Positions 1 through 8,945 are shown, numbered from the stretch's first letter. The stretch is 64,000 bases of DNA from JAJISG01 sp964347325 (GCA_964347325.1 CAYFYA010000003.1:62001-126000), one strand, 5' to 3'. The notes: generated by a model from the letters alone, not told the origin. Numbers and translations: made by a program.

Positions 1-249
1 ACCTACGTGTTTGTGCGCAGTGACCGGAGCAGCGGCGTGAGCGAGAAGCAGCTCGCCGAGAGCTTCTCAAAGCTCCCGGAGGTGTACGAGGTCCACATCA
101 TAACCGGAGAGTGGGACATCCTGATGAAGGTCAGGGCGGGCAACGTGGAGGAGGTGAGTGACTTCATCCTCGAGAAGCTGCGGTCCGTGCCCGGGGTGGA
201 GAGGACCTTCACCAGCACGGTGCTGGCCACGTTGAAAGAAGAGGCCTGA
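1..249 (+). CDS. Stand-alone Lrp/AsnC ligand-binding (RAM) domain protein, 5' end missing
   Basis: The reading frame is open from the first base of the window and ends with TGA, so the gene starts upstream. The 82 visible residues match the RAM (Lrp ligand-binding) fold: an opening strand (YVFVRSDR), an amphipathic helix, then strands reading EVYEVHIITGEWDILMKV and a terminal helix with PGVERTFT. No helix-turn-helix is visible, though one could lie upstream. Lone RAM-domain proteins of about 80 residues are common in archaea and are thought to sense amino acids as oligomers. A second such gene lies at 14458-14691. Confidence 0.75.
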   Translation, partial: TYVFVRSDRSSGVSEKQLAESFSKLPEVYEVHIITGEWDILMKVRAGNVEEVSDFILEKLRSVPGVERTFTSTVLATLKEEA

Positions 250-265
250 AACGGATAACTGATTT

Positions 266-856
266 TTGTCCCGGTGGTCTTTAATAGCATCAAACGGCAG
301 AGATACCCCGTTCCCAGGGGAGGATATCATAGAAGACCTCAGGAGCGGGACGACCTACCTGATCCGAGAGAAGAAGGGAAAGGCGGCCTTCGAGCTCTTC
401 GGACGAGAGGTGTCTCAGAGGCCTGGCCTCTGCATAACGCGCAAGCATCCGGAGATTGCCAGGAGCCACCTCGGCGTTCCCGAGAAGGTGAGGCTCAAGT
501 GGCTGACCCCTTCTGTGGGCAAGGACAGGGTGGATCCGAAGGCCTTGAACACCATGACCAAAATCGTCTATGACTTCGTCTTGGAGTTCCCCAGAGCAGC
601 GTTCCTACTGGACGGGCTCGAGTACCTCCTCCTGCACAACGACTTTTCCAAGACCCTCCTGTTCTTGGAGCACCTGAACGACTTTGTTATGCAGAGCGAG
701 GGCATCCTACTAGTGCCCATAAACCCCGAGGCCCTGGACGACCACGACATAGCCCTCATGGAGAGAAACGTGGAGGTCTTGGAGGGGGAGGAGCTTGTCT
801 CCAAGGCAAAGGTCGAGAAGTTCGTCCAGCTCATTGACCGCTATTTGAAGGGCTGA
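266..856 (+). CDS. DUF835 domain protein
   Basis: The 196-residue product has hallmarks of DUF835, a cytoplasmic domain of unknown function frequent in Thermococci and Thermoplasmata and often attached to sensor proteins. These are the early GLCITR segment, a WLT motif and the block FLLDGLEYLLLHNDF followed by a helical FLEHLNDFV. There is no membrane segment and no other domain. The start is uncertain. TTG 266 is the only ordinary start codon in frame near the beginning, but a TATA-like sequence at 280-287 lies inside the proposed N-terminus, so a later non-standard start is possible. Confidence 0.7.
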   Translation: MSRWSLIASNGRDTPFPGEDIIEDLRSGTTYLIREKKGKAAFELFGREVSQRPGLCITRKHPEIARSHLGVPEKVRLKWLTPSVGKDRVDPKALNTMTKIVYDFVLEFPRAAFLLDGLEYLLLHNDFSKTLLFLEHLNDFVMQSEGILLVPINPEALDDHDIALMERNVEVLEGEELVSKAKVEKFVQLIDRYLKG

Positions 857-940
857 CCCGACCCTAACGAGCCTTCGCCACAGATGATGGGAAGTCTTAT
901 GAGCTCAGGCTAGACTCCCTTTGGGGCCGGGGGAGTGTCG

Positions 941-1236
941 ATGGCGAGAGCCGGGCTCATCGTTGCAGGCCTACTGATGATGCTTCTAAGCCCCCTGGGA
1001 ATCCTCTTCTTCCTCATAGGGGCCCCCATCCTATTCATCGGGGGCCTCGTCATCTTCATCTACGGGCTTGTTGCCCCCAGTGAACTGGAGCTGAGGGCCG
1101 TCTCCCAGCGCCCGATCGTACAGCCTCACCAGCGCCCAGGCCGCCGACCGGCTATCCGAAGTGTCCAAACTGCGGAGGGGAGAACTATCCCCAGGACGTG
1201 TACTGCAGCTGGTGTGGCCAGAGGTTGTCGGGCTGA
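941..1236 (+). pseudogene. Small membrane protein with C-terminal zinc ribbon, interrupted by a frameshift
   Basis: From ATG 941 the frame encodes about 45 very hydrophobic residues, two closely spaced membrane helices ending in IFIYGLVAPSELEL. It then degenerates into Arg/Pro-rich low-quality sequence up to a stop near 1297. In another frame, open from 1084 to the TGA at 1234-1236, the DNA encodes a Pro/Ala linker and a textbook zinc ribbon, CPNC-X10-CSWC, ending GQRLSG. Together these make a standard archaeal layout of membrane helices, linker and zinc ribbon. A single-base frame change between about 1084 and 1140 would join them. It could be a real mutation, a programmed shift or a sequencing error. 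Confidence 0.6.
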
Positions 1237-1314
1237 TCGTGGCGTTCCTGTGCAGACTCCGCAACTGGAGGCCAAAGTTCTTTGTGGTTTCAGGTAGTTG
1301 GCGCGCAGACGTCG

Positions 1315-1956
1315 ATGTTGAGCCTCCAGGAAGAGGAGGACCTCGAGAGGGAGCTGAGACGCGAACTCATTCTCCTCCTCCATGTCAACCAGAGTGAGTA
1401 CGCCCGCCTCCCGGAAGTGGACTTCGAGGAGGCGCTGGATGGGTTGAAGGAGGTCCGAGGATTGCTCATGGCTGTGAGCAACGAGCACGCCGCCATCAAG
1501 ATCTCCGTTCCCCCCTTACTTCCTGGAGCAAGACTGAGAGAGGTCCTGAGAGGAGGGTTTGTACGAGGTATGGGACGAGAGGTTGCCTTCAGTGTCCGCC
1601 TCGTGCCGGAGCTTGCAGACACTGTGGAGGTGGCTCACGATCTGATGGAGGACTGGTCCGAGGGGGGGACAGGAGTCGTCTGCTTCACAGATGAGGCGTC
1701 GGCGGGTGAGCCGTCGAGGTCGCTCTCCGAGCTCAGGCAGATCATCGGTGGAAAGGTGGGTGGCGATCTCCTCTCAGCGTTCCCTGTGAACCACTTCGAC
1801 ATTCTGTGCGTCTGGGACGGTCCCGTGGACGGCGTCGTATGGGGACCCGAGAGAGTGGTCTCAGATACTTTCACAAGTCTGTCGAAGGTGACGGTAAGCG
1901 CCACCGCCCGTTCCCTCGACTCTGCACGAGGGGTCGTCGTGGCCTTCCACACCTAG
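1315..1956 (+). CDS. Hypothetical protein
   Basis: I do not recognise the family. The product is about 213 residues, acidic and soluble. It begins with a charged helical segment rich in Glu and Leu and contains alternating strands and helices but no obvious catalytic motif. ATG 1315 is chosen because the frame upstream to TTG 1282 overlaps the preceding broken gene. Codon use is like that of its neighbours, with strong GC bias at third positions, so this is probably a real gene. Confidence 0.55.
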   Translation: MLSLQEEEDLERELRRELILLLHVNQSEYARLPEVDFEEALDGLKEVRGLLMAVSNEHAAIKISVPPLLPGARLREVLRGGFVRGMGREVAFSVRLVPELADTVEVAHDLMEDWSEGGTGVVCFTDEASAGEPSRSLSELRQIIGGKVGGDLLSAFPVNHFDILCVWDGPVDGVVWGPERVVSDTFTSLSKVTVSATARSLDSARGVVVAFHT

Positions 1957-2009
1957 CGTCTCTCATCCTCACGCTCCTGATGTTGACGAACGTCTGGAGG
2001 GCATCTTAA

Positions 2010-2096
2010 ATGAGAGAGTTCGAGTGGAGAGGGGAGGTCTACAGGTTCACCTCAGCGGAGGACGTTAACGTGGTCGATCAGAGCTCGCGCTCCTGA
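2010..2096 (+). CDS. Very short ORF, possible gene remnant
   Basis: This ORF of 28 codons begins MREFEWRGEVYRF and ends in a TGA inside the 3' end of mrpG on the other strand. The first 20 residues look like the start of a normal protein, and an A/T-rich stretch just precedes the ATG. It may be the stub of a gene cut off where the mrp operon begins. It could also be chance. Confidence 0.2.
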   Translation: MREFEWRGEVYRFTSAEDVNVVDQSSRS

Positions 2097-2470
2097 CCGA
2101 TGGCCTCCAGCTCACCCTCCTCCCCGAGCTCGAGGACGTGCCTGAACTCGTCGTGAAGTGTCCTCTCGGTAAGAACAACCCCGGTCCGGTATGCAGCCCT
2201 GGCGAGAAGATGACCCGCCACAGGGTACGTCAGCAGCAGGAACACGATGATGGCCAGGGCCTTGATGCTCACGGGATCGAATCCGAAGATGACGATGCCT
2301 GATATGAGGATGCTGATGATTCCAACGGTGGACGTCTTAGTGGCAGCGTGGATCCTGTTATATACGTCTGGGAACCGGAGGATGCCCAGGGCCCCGCTGA
2401 AGTAGAAGAAGACCCCCAGGACCAGGAAAGCGGTGGCGATGATTTCCTGGATGCTTTCAAGCAAACACAT
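2078..2470 (-). CDS. mrpG: Mrp-type Na+/H+ antiporter subunit G
   Basis: The 130-residue membrane protein has three hydrophobic helices and the MnhG/MrpG signature region GILRFPDVYNRIHAATK. MrpG is a small integral subunit of the multi-subunit Mrp (Mnh/Sha) cation/proton antiporter, which exchanges Na+ (or K+) for H+ using the proton gradient. The charged C-terminal tail of about 35 residues is longer than in many homologues. The start at 2470 overlaps the end of mrpF by 14 nt, indicating translational coupling. It is the last gene of the operon. Confidence 0.88.
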   Translation of the reverse strand: MCLLESIQEIIATAFLVLGVFFYFSGALGILRFPDVYNRIHAATKTSTVGIISILISGIVIFGFDPVSIKALAIIVFLLLTYPVAGHLLARAAYRTGVVLTERTLHDEFRHVLELGEEGELEAIGQEREL

Positions 2471-2717
2471 CCCCCCTCTGGAGGTACTTGGCAATGGCCA
2501 CGGTGCTGATGAAGCCGAAGATCGAGAGGACCAGGGCCGCATCGACGTAGAGCGATGAGTCCTGATAGAAGGCGTTGAGGACCAGCAGGGCCACCACAAT
2601 GGAGACCAAGGCCTCCAGGGCGACGACTCGATCCGGGATGCTGGGACCCTTGATGAACCTGTAGAGAACGATCGGTATGATCCCGCCGAGTGCCACCATG
2701 GCGTAGGCGAAGATCAC
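2457..2717 (-). CDS. mrpF: Mrp-type Na+/H+ antiporter subunit F
   Basis: The product has 86 residues and three membrane helices. The family region GPSIPDRVVALEALVS lies after the first helix, which identifies MrpF/MnhF. The subunit belongs to the membrane arm of the Mrp antiporter. The start overlaps the end of mrpE by 4 nt and the end overlaps mrpG by 14 nt, so the three small subunits are tightly coupled. Confidence 0.88.
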   Translation of the reverse strand: MIFAYAMVALGGIIPIVLYRFIKGPSIPDRVVALEALVSIVVALLVLNAFYQDSSLYVDAALVLSIFGFISTVAIAKYLQRGDVFA

Positions 2718-3226
2718 CTCAGCACCCTCCTCACATACCTCTCCACCTCCTTGAGCTCCTCCCGGACACGGTCCAGGTCCCTGACGTCGATGGAATGTAC
2801 GTACATCACGCCCTTCTCCATGTCCACCTCCATGGTCAGCGTCCCGGGAGTCAGCGTGATGGTGTTTGCCATCATCGTGACCTCCAGCTCGCTCCTACCC
2901 TCCACGTCCACTGCTAGTATCCCGGGATGGACTGGCAGCCTCGGGTGCAGGGCCCGGTAGGAGACGTCGAAGTTCCCCTGGATCACGCTGATCACGAAAA
3001 AGCCCAGATACCTCAGGAAGGCGGGGAGGCGGCGAAGCACTCTGGGGAAGCTCTCCATGAACTCGGGCTTGATGATGGCCCTCGTGATAAACACGGCGAT
3101 GAAGCCGAAGAAGAGGCCCACGATGAAGGAGACAACGGATAGGTCTCCCCGAAGGAACATCCACGCCACGGCCAGCGCAAGGACGAGGTAGGGATACCGC
3201 CTCAAGGTGGCCCTCCTAAAACGCAT
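2714..3226 (-). CDS. mrpE: Mrp-type Na+/H+ antiporter subunit E
   Basis: MrpE is identified by two or three N-terminal membrane helices followed by a soluble C-terminal domain. That domain contains the characteristic segment MMANTITLTPGTL and then VHSIDV. Length is 170 residues, normal for the family. ATG 3226 is chosen over the upstream in-frame starts because it begins MRFRRATLRRYPYL directly before the first helix. It overlaps the end of mrpD by 25 nt. Confidence 0.88.
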   Translation of the reverse strand: MRFRRATLRRYPYLVLALAVAWMFLRGDLSVVSFIVGLFFGFIAVFITRAIIKPEFMESFPRVLRRLPAFLRYLGFFVISVIQGNFDVSYRALHPRLPVHPGILAVDVEGRSELEVTMMANTITLTPGTLTMEVDMEKGVMYVHSIDVRDLDRVREELKEVERYVRRVLR

Positions 3227-4737
3227 AGTGAGCCCCCGCCACTCCCGCAGACCGCCTCCACATAGATCTGGGGGTCCGCTACCTGCGAGCCCGCGGCCGC
3301 CACGAGCCCCATTAGCGGCTCGGGAAGGAGGCCGAATAGTAGACACAGTCCAGCGAGGACACCGATGGGCACCAGGAAAGCCAGGCCAGGACCCTTCTCC
3401 CTCTGCCCCTTCTCCCTTCCCCAGAAGATGTCGAGCCAGGCCCTGAAGGTGTAGAGAAGGCTGAGCAGAGCACCCACCAGGGCGATAATGACGTAGGTCA
3501 GATGGCCGGAGTCCACGAGGGATTGGAAGATGAGAAGCTTGCTGACAAAGCCGTTCATGGGCGGGAGGCCCGAAAGAGCCATCACACCTACGAGGAAAGT
3601 ACCTGCCAGGAAGGGTGAGGAACGATAAAGGCCACCCATACCCGCCAGGGACCGCTCCCTCGTCACGTGCATGATGCCCCCAGCGGCCAGGAACATCATG
3701 CTCTTGATGATGGCGTGGTTGATCAGGAAGAACAGGGCCGCCGCGAAGGCCTTTCCTGTGGCGAGTCCCACTCCCAAGAGGATGAAGCCCATCTGACTCA
3801 CGCTGCTGTAGGCTAGCAGTCTTTTGAGATCCATCTGGCCCAAGGCCAGGAGGCCTCCCAGCAGAATCGTCGCAAGGCCCAAGATGAGGAGGACCTCGTA
3901 AAGGGGCTGGAAGCCTTCGAACAGGAGGGAAGTTAGGCGGATCAACCCGTAGGCTCCCACCTTAATGAGAATCCCGCTGAGGAGGGCGCTCATGGGCGTC
4001 GGCGCAGAGGGGTGGACGTCGGGCAACCAGAAGTGCAGCGGGACGATGGCGGCCTTGAGACCGAATGCGGCGACGAAGAGGAACGCTATGATGTCAAGAT
4101 GGCCCGCAAGACCCTGGGACCGTAGGTCATCAATGACCAGGTTGAGGTGGGCCATGTTCAGCGTGCCAGTCGTCCCGTAGAGGGTGCCGATGGCCAGGAG
4201 CATGACTGCGGCGCCTATCAGGTTCAGGACCAGGTACTTGAAGGTCGCCTCCAGCTTCTCGGCCCGACTTATGAGGCCCTCCGGGTCCCAGCTTATGACC
4301 AGCCCGTAGGTGGAGAGGAGAATCATCTCGAAAAAGACGAAGAGGTTGAAGATGTCCCCCGTCAGGAAGGCGCCGTTGACACCCGTCAGCAGGAAGAAGA
4401 ACAGGGGCAGGTAGGAGAGCCGCAGGGATTCCCGCTCCATGTAGCCGAGGCTGTACACAAGGGCCGCCAGGAAGATGCCCGAGGCCACAGTCACCAGGGT
4501 TGCACTCAAGAGGTCGGCCACGAGGACGATGCCGACGGGGGGTGGCCAGTCCGACAGCCTGTACACTTGAATCCCGCTGCTGTGCACGTCCACCAGGAGA
4601 GCGAAGGCCAGGGAGAACAGGGCCAAGTTGGAGGCCAAGGCGACCGCCCTCTGGAGGGGGGACCATCGGAAGAGCGCGAGGACGGTGACGGCGGTAGCAA
4701 GGGGAAGCACTACCGAGAGGGCGACTAAGACGCTCAT
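3202..4737 (-). CDS. mrpD: Mrp-type Na+/H+ antiporter subunit D (NuoM/NuoN-like)
   Basis: The 511-residue polytopic protein has about 14 helices and belongs to the proton-translocating family shared with complex I subunits NuoL/M/N. Visible family features include a Glu in the transmembrane segment LFVFFEMILLSTY, the lysine-bearing segment GLKAAIVPLHFWLPDVHPSAPTP and LLAYSSVSQMGFIL. In Mrp complexes this subunit forms one of the two proton or cation channels. It overlaps mrpC at its start and mrpE at its end. Confidence 0.9.
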   Translation of the reverse strand: MSVLVALSVVLPLATAVTVLALFRWSPLQRAVALASNLALFSLAFALLVDVHSSGIQVYRLSDWPPPVGIVLVADLLSATLVTVASGIFLAALVYSLGYMERESLRLSYLPLFFFLLTGVNGAFLTGDIFNLFVFFEMILLSTYGLVISWDPEGLISRAEKLEATFKYLVLNLIGAAVMLLAIGTLYGTTGTLNMAHLNLVIDDLRSQGLAGHLDIIAFLFVAAFGLKAAIVPLHFWLPDVHPSAPTPMSALLSGILIKVGAYGLIRLTSLLFEGFQPLYEVLLILGLATILLGGLLALGQMDLKRLLAYSSVSQMGFILLGVGLATGKAFAAALFFLINHAIIKSMMFLAAGGIMHVTRERSLAGMGGLYRSSPFLAGTFLVGVMALSGLPPMNGFVSKLLIFQSLVDSGHLTYVIIALVGALLSLLYTFRAWLDIFWGREKGQREKGPGLAFLVPIGVLAGLCLLFGLLPEPLMGLVAAAGSQVADPQIYVEAVCGSGGGSLCVLGGPP

Positions 4738-5072
4738 CCCCTCAACCTCCTAAAGGAGTCGGCCTCGGTGCTTTCCTCCTCCTTGATGAGGGCGAGGCTA
4801 AGGACCAGGGCGAAGGCCGTCACCCCGAACCCAATCACGATGGCCGTCAGGATTAGGGCCTGGACCAAGGGGTCTGCAGGCCTGCCCGCAAGCCCCACTA
4901 TGGGGGCAACGTCCCCCGGAAAGGCTACCGCTATAAGCATCAGGTTGGCCGCGTTGGAGAGGATGCCCAGTCCAATGACCATCCTGACGGCGTTGCCGTG
5001 CCTGATGGCGTATACGGCGATTCCGAAGAGGAGTCCGATAATCAGGGCCAGGAAGCTAACCAGGAGACCCAC
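4734..5072 (-). CDS. mrpC: Mrp-type Na+/H+ antiporter subunit C (NuoK-like)
   Basis: The 112-residue, three-helix protein is homologous to NuoK. The segment GLGILSNAANLMLIA and the helix ALILTAIVIGFGVTAFALVL carry the conserved pattern of MrpC. It overlaps mrpB at the start and mrpD at the end by a few nucleotides. Confidence 0.9.
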   Translation of the reverse strand: MGLLVSFLALIIGLLFGIAVYAIRHGNAVRMVIGLGILSNAANLMLIAVAFPGDVAPIVGLAGRPADPLVQALILTAIVIGFGVTAFALVLSLALIKEEESTEADSFRRLRG

Positions 5073-5490
5073 CTCCTGCGCTCCTCCGGAGGATGGTAAG
5101 GATGGACCCCACCACGGCCAGGTAGATCCCGAAGTCGAAGCCCGTAGCTGAGGTGAGGATGACGTTGCCCACCAGGGGGATGTTCACGTCCAGAATCAGG
5201 TTGCTTAGAACCGGTCTCCCGTACGCCATGGGGAGGAGGGCGAAGAGGACCGTGAGGAGGATGCCGGCGGCGGCAATCGACCTGTAGTCTGTTCCAAACC
5301 TCTCTTCGACGTACTGTTTCCCAAAGACCAGATAGAGGAGTGCGAAGACGCTAGCGGTCATGGCGCCAGCGATGAAGCCTCCCCCGGGCTCATCGTGGCC
5401 CGATATCCACAGGGTGAGGGAGAAGAGGATGCCGACGTAGAGGACGACCCCAGTCGTCACCCTGGCGACTACGCTACTCAGACCTTCCAC
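5056..5490 (-). CDS. mrpB: Mrp-type Na+/H+ antiporter subunit B
   Basis: The product has 144 residues and four helices. The motif GHDEPGGGFIAGAMTA is the strongest signature of MrpB/MnhB. A second conserved block follows near the C-terminus (SATGFDFGIYLAVVGSI). It overlaps the end of mrpA by 13 nt. Confidence 0.9.
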   Translation of the reverse strand: MEGLSSVVARVTTGVVLYVGILFSLTLWISGHDEPGGGFIAGAMTASVFALLYLVFGKQYVEERFGTDYRSIAAAGILLTVLFALLPMAYGRPVLSNLILDVNIPLVGNVILTSATGFDFGIYLAVVGSILTILRRSAGGGSPG

Positions 5491-7751
5491 CTCCTCAGCA
5501 GCGTGTAGACCGCCAGGGAGGCCACGACAATGACCGTGATCTCGCCTAGGGTGTCGAAGGCCCTGAAGTTGGTGACCACGATGTTGACTACGTTATGTCC
5601 ACCGGTGAGCTCGACAGGCGCCCCTAGATAGTATTGAGCCACGGAGGAGAGGACGGCAGAGATCGACAGGCCGACCAGGAGGGTCACGCCCAAGACCATT
5701 CCCGCGGCCAAGACCACATCCAAGGGCCCCCTCCGCCTCGGAGTCTGGATGGCGCGGAAGGGGATCTTGTAGAGCACTATGAGGAAGACAACTAGGAAGA
5801 CCATCTCCACTAGAATCTGGGTCATGGCCAAATCCGGCGCGTTGAGGAACATGAAGGTCGTGGCCAGGAGGAATCCCATGCCGGAAAGGCTCAGCACGGC
5901 GTAGAGGAGACGCTTCAGGTAGGCAGCCAGGGCGGCGAAGAGCACCAGGGCGATCAGGATGATGACGATGGCGACGTCGCGGGCATCGTCGATCTGAGGC
6001 ATTTCGAAGAGCCCGACGGAGGGGCGCCAGATCATTGCCAGAAGGACGAAGAGGATGAGGACGCCGGTGTACCTCCGGATGGAGCCGTTCTGCACCGCGT
6101 AGCCGACCGCCCCGGCGACCCGTCTTGCGGCTCCCGTCAGGCTGCCGTAGACGCCATCTAGGGTGGCGCCGCGCAGTCCCGACACGGACCTGCTCAGGAT
6201 GGCAGCCACCCGTTCGTACTTCCACAGGATCAGGGAGCCGAGACCTATGGAGATGAGGCTCATCACCAGGCTCTCAGTCGAGAGGGAGAGCAGACTGGGG
6301 GAGAAGGGAGCGCCGTCGGCGTGAACGACGCTCGAGATGAGGCCCGAGACAGCAGTGGGGAAGACGCCTAGGGCAAGGGTGAGTCCCGCCAGGATCAGGG
6401 CGGAGACGGAGAGCAGCGGTGACTCTCTCGAGACTTCTGAGCGTCTCCGACCGAGGAAGATTCTGGAGAAGAAGTAGAGACTGTACGCGAAGGTTAGGGC
6501 GCCGCCCACGACTGCCAGGACGGGCATCCAAACGGTCCCGCTTTCTAGGATTGATTCGAAGTATACCTCCTTGCTCAGGAAGCCGCCCAAGGGAGGAAGC
6601 CCCGCCATGGAGATAGCCGCCAAGCCTGCCGCCACGGCGGTGACGGGCATTCTCCTCCCCAGCCCTCCAAGATGTCGGATATCGGAGGCCCCTGTGGCGA
6701 GGGTGACACCACCTGCGACGAGGAAGAGGGCCGCCTTCATGCCCACGTGGTTCACCAGGTGAAGGAGCCCAGCCTCCTGCGATGTGATGGAGGCCAGCCC
6801 AAAGGCGGAGACTAGCAGCCCGAGTTGGCTGATGGTACTGTAAGCGAGGATCTTCTTCAGGTCCACTGCTCGGATGGCCAGCAGACCACCTATGATCATC
6901 GTCGCGATGCCAAGAGGGAGGATAAGGAGGGTCCACTCCACAGAAGCTAGGGCGGGAAGGAAGCGGATCAGGAGGTAGATTCCCGCCTTCACCATGGCGG
7001 CCGAATGGAGGTAGGCGCTGACAGGAGTGGGAGCCACCATGGCATCTGGCAGCCAGATGTGCAGTGGAAACTGGGCGGACTTGGCTGCAACCGCTATGAC
7101 GAAGAGCAGTAGGATGGGGAGGAGGAGGGGGCTTGCACGGAGAGCATCCCCCGACGCCAAGACCTGGCCCACGTCGAAGGAGCCCGCGACGGACGAGATG
7201 AGCAGGAAGCATATTAGGAGTGCCAGGCCACCGAGGGCCGTTATGAGCAGTGCCTTCAGGGCGGCGGCTATTGACTTCGCTTCCCGCCGCCGGAAGCCAA
7301 TGAGCAGGAAGGAGCTGATGGTGGTCAGCTCCCAGAAGATGAAGAGGAGAACCAGGTCCCCCGCCAGCGCCAGGCCCACCATCGAGCCCATGAATAGGGA
7401 CATGTAGGCGTAGAACCGGGGCGTGCCCTCCTCGCTCGCCATGTAAGTGTAGGAGTAGGCGAGAATGACGGCGCCTGCGCCAGTAATCAGGATGGAGAAT
7501 AGGAAGCCCAGGGCGTCGAGCCTCAGGGCGAAGGCGATCTCAGCAGTGGGGATCCATGGATAGGCCACGGAAACGGGACCGGCGGTGAGCCAGACCGTGA
7601 GGATAATGGCGAAGGACGCCGCGCCGGCGGCCGTCGCGAGGATGGGAGCGGTCTGCGCCTTGAACCTCTCCAAGACGGGGGAGACAAAGGTTGAGATGAA
7701 GGGTAGTGCGACGGCCAATGCCAGCCAAGCTCCCACATCCAAGACGCTCAC
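5478..7751 (-). CDS. mrpA: Mrp-type Na+/H+ antiporter subunit A (NuoL-like with MrpA C-terminal extension)
   Basis: The product is about 757 residues. The N-terminal 500 residues are NuoL-like (FIFWELTTISSFLLIGF, AQFPLHIWLPDAM, AYSTISQLG). The C-terminal 250 residues carry the extra MrpA helices, including the DUF4040-like block APDLAMTQILVEMVFLVV and a terminal helix set ending FDTLGEITVIVVASLAVYTLL. The GTG at 7751 is preferred over the in-frame GTG at 7787, because a strong TATA box at 7794-7802 would place the transcript start downstream of 7787. It is the first gene of the operon. Confidence 0.9.
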   Translation of the reverse strand: MSVLDVGAWLALAVALPFISTFVSPVLERFKAQTAPILATAAGAASFAIILTVWLTAGPVSVAYPWIPTAEIAFALRLDALGFLFSILITGAGAVILAYSYTYMASEEGTPRFYAYMSLFMGSMVGLALAGDLVLLFIFWELTTISSFLLIGFRRREAKSIAAALKALLITALGGLALLICFLLISSVAGSFDVGQVLASGDALRASPLLLPILLLFVIAVAAKSAQFPLHIWLPDAMVAPTPVSAYLHSAAMVKAGIYLLIRFLPALASVEWTLLILPLGIATMIIGGLLAIRAVDLKKILAYSTISQLGLLVSAFGLASITSQEAGLLHLVNHVGMKAALFLVAGGVTLATGASDIRHLGGLGRRMPVTAVAAGLAAISMAGLPPLGGFLSKEVYFESILESGTVWMPVLAVVGGALTFAYSLYFFSRIFLGRRRSEVSRESPLLSVSALILAGLTLALGVFPTAVSGLISSVVHADGAPFSPSLLSLSTESLVMSLISIGLGSLILWKYERVAAILSRSVSGLRGATLDGVYGSLTGAARRVAGAVGYAVQNGSIRRYTGVLILFVLLAMIWRPSVGLFEMPQIDDARDVAIVIILIALVLFAALAAYLKRLLYAVLSLSGMGFLLATTFMFLNAPDLAMTQILVEMVFLVVFLIVLYKIPFRAIQTPRRRGPLDVVLAAGMVLGVTLLVGLSISAVLSSVAQYYLGAPVELTGGHNVVNIVVTNFRAFDTLGEITVIVVASLAVYTLLRRWKV

Positions 7752-7793
7752 TCCATGTCTCCGGTAAGACTGATTCGAGGCAACCACGGGGCC

Positions 7794-7802
7794 TTTTAAA
7801 TA
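7794..7802 (-). promoter_or_regulatory. TATA box of the mrp operon
   Basis: On the minus strand the sequence reads TATTTAAAA. It is the only A/T-rich octamer in the GC-rich gap before mrpA. The expected transcript start, about 26 nt downstream, is near 7772, which supports GTG 7751 as the start of mrpA. Confidence 0.6.
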
Positions 7803-7916
7803 GGTGCGGCGTCGCCGCAGCTAGGCTTCCAGGACCCCGGCATTCCCTTCCTCCGGAAACCTCTCGCCCTAGTTCTCCGCGAAGCATTTTACCGGCGGAG
7901 CTATGGGTCTACTCAG

Positions 7917-8885
7917 ATGCTCGTCCTGAGTCGCCACGACCTTGAGGACCTCATTGACATCCGCACTGTAATCGACGCCGTCGAGCGGGGGCTAGTGGAG
8001 CACGCCAGGGGGACGGTCACCATGCCCCCAAGGCACATCATATCGGTCGGCGACAAGGGCACGATATACACCATGACCGCCTTCCTGGCGGGGATGAGAG
8101 CTGCGGGAGTGAAGGTTGTATCGGACTTCCCCCGCAACCTGCAGGGTGGGATGGCGGCTATCACCGGCGCCGTTGTCCTGCTTGACGGAGAGAGTGGTCA
8201 ACCCCTCTGTCTCCTGGACGGTGGCTTCATCACGGCCATGAGGACCGGGGCCGCGTCGGCCCTAGCCGCCCGCTCTCTCTCGCTGGTCGATAGTGAGATC
8301 GTGGGAACATTGGGCACGGGAGTCCAGGCCCGGACCCAGATCCTTGGACTCTGGACGGTTCGAGACATTCGGCTAGTCAAGGCCTACAGTCGGAGCCGTG
8401 AGAATGTGAAGCAGTTCTGCAAAGAGATCGCAGATCGGTTGGGGGTGGAGGCTCTCGTGGCCGATGGGGCAGAGGAGGTCGTCAAGGGGAGCGACGTGGT
8501 CGTAACTGCGACCAACTCTCGCACCCCGGTGCTCAGGGGCGAGTGGCTGCAACCCGGGATGCACGTCAACTCCATTGGGGGTGGCCCTGTCAGAGAGATC
8601 GACTCGGAAGTCTATCGGAGGTCGCTGGTCGTTGTGGACTGGCGAGAGGGTGCCAGAGAAGAAGCCGTCGACATGAAGCAAGCGATTTCGGAGGGCGCCT
8701 TCTCGACCGACCTGATATACGCAGATCTAGGGGAGCTAGTCGCTGGGATGAAGGCGGGCAGGACACGGAAGGAGGACATCACCCTCTTCAGGTCAGTAGG
8801 TATGGCCTTGGAAGACGTCGCCGCCGCCGCGGTGGCCTACGAGAAGGCGATGGAGGCGGGAGTGGGTCAGGAGATCGACCTATAG
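7917..8885 (+). CDS. Ornithine cyclodeaminase / mu-crystallin family NAD(P)-dependent enzyme
   Basis: The 322-residue protein has the family fold: an N-terminal substrate domain with MPPRHII, the substrate-binding KVVSDFPRN segment and GFITAMRTGAASALAAR. A Rossmann domain follows with the nucleotide loop GTLGTGVQARTQI. Family members include ornithine cyclodeaminase (ornithine to proline plus ammonia), archaeal alanine dehydrogenase and ketimine reductases. Sequence alone does not decide between them. It opens a neighbourhood of amino-acid-type enzymes at 10827-13186. A short A/T-rich element (ATTTTACC, about 7886) lies about 30 nt upstream of the ATG. Confidence 0.85.
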   Translation: MLVLSRHDLEDLIDIRTVIDAVERGLVEHARGTVTMPPRHIISVGDKGTIYTMTAFLAGMRAAGVKVVSDFPRNLQGGMAAITGAVVLLDGESGQPLCLLDGGFITAMRTGAASALAARSLSLVDSEIVGTLGTGVQARTQILGLWTVRDIRLVKAYSRSRENVKQFCKEIADRLGVEALVADGAEEVVKGSDVVVTATNSRTPVLRGEWLQPGMHVNSIGGGPVREIDSEVYRRSLVVVDWREGAREEAVDMKQAISEGAFSTDLIYADLGELVAGMKAGRTRKEDITLFRSVGMALEDVAAAAVAYEKAMEAGVGQEIDL

Positions 8886-8945
8886 ACTGGCTTGGTAGGA
8901 CAGGTCGCCGAGAGGTCTGGTGTCTCGGAATGGTCAGACGCCCCG

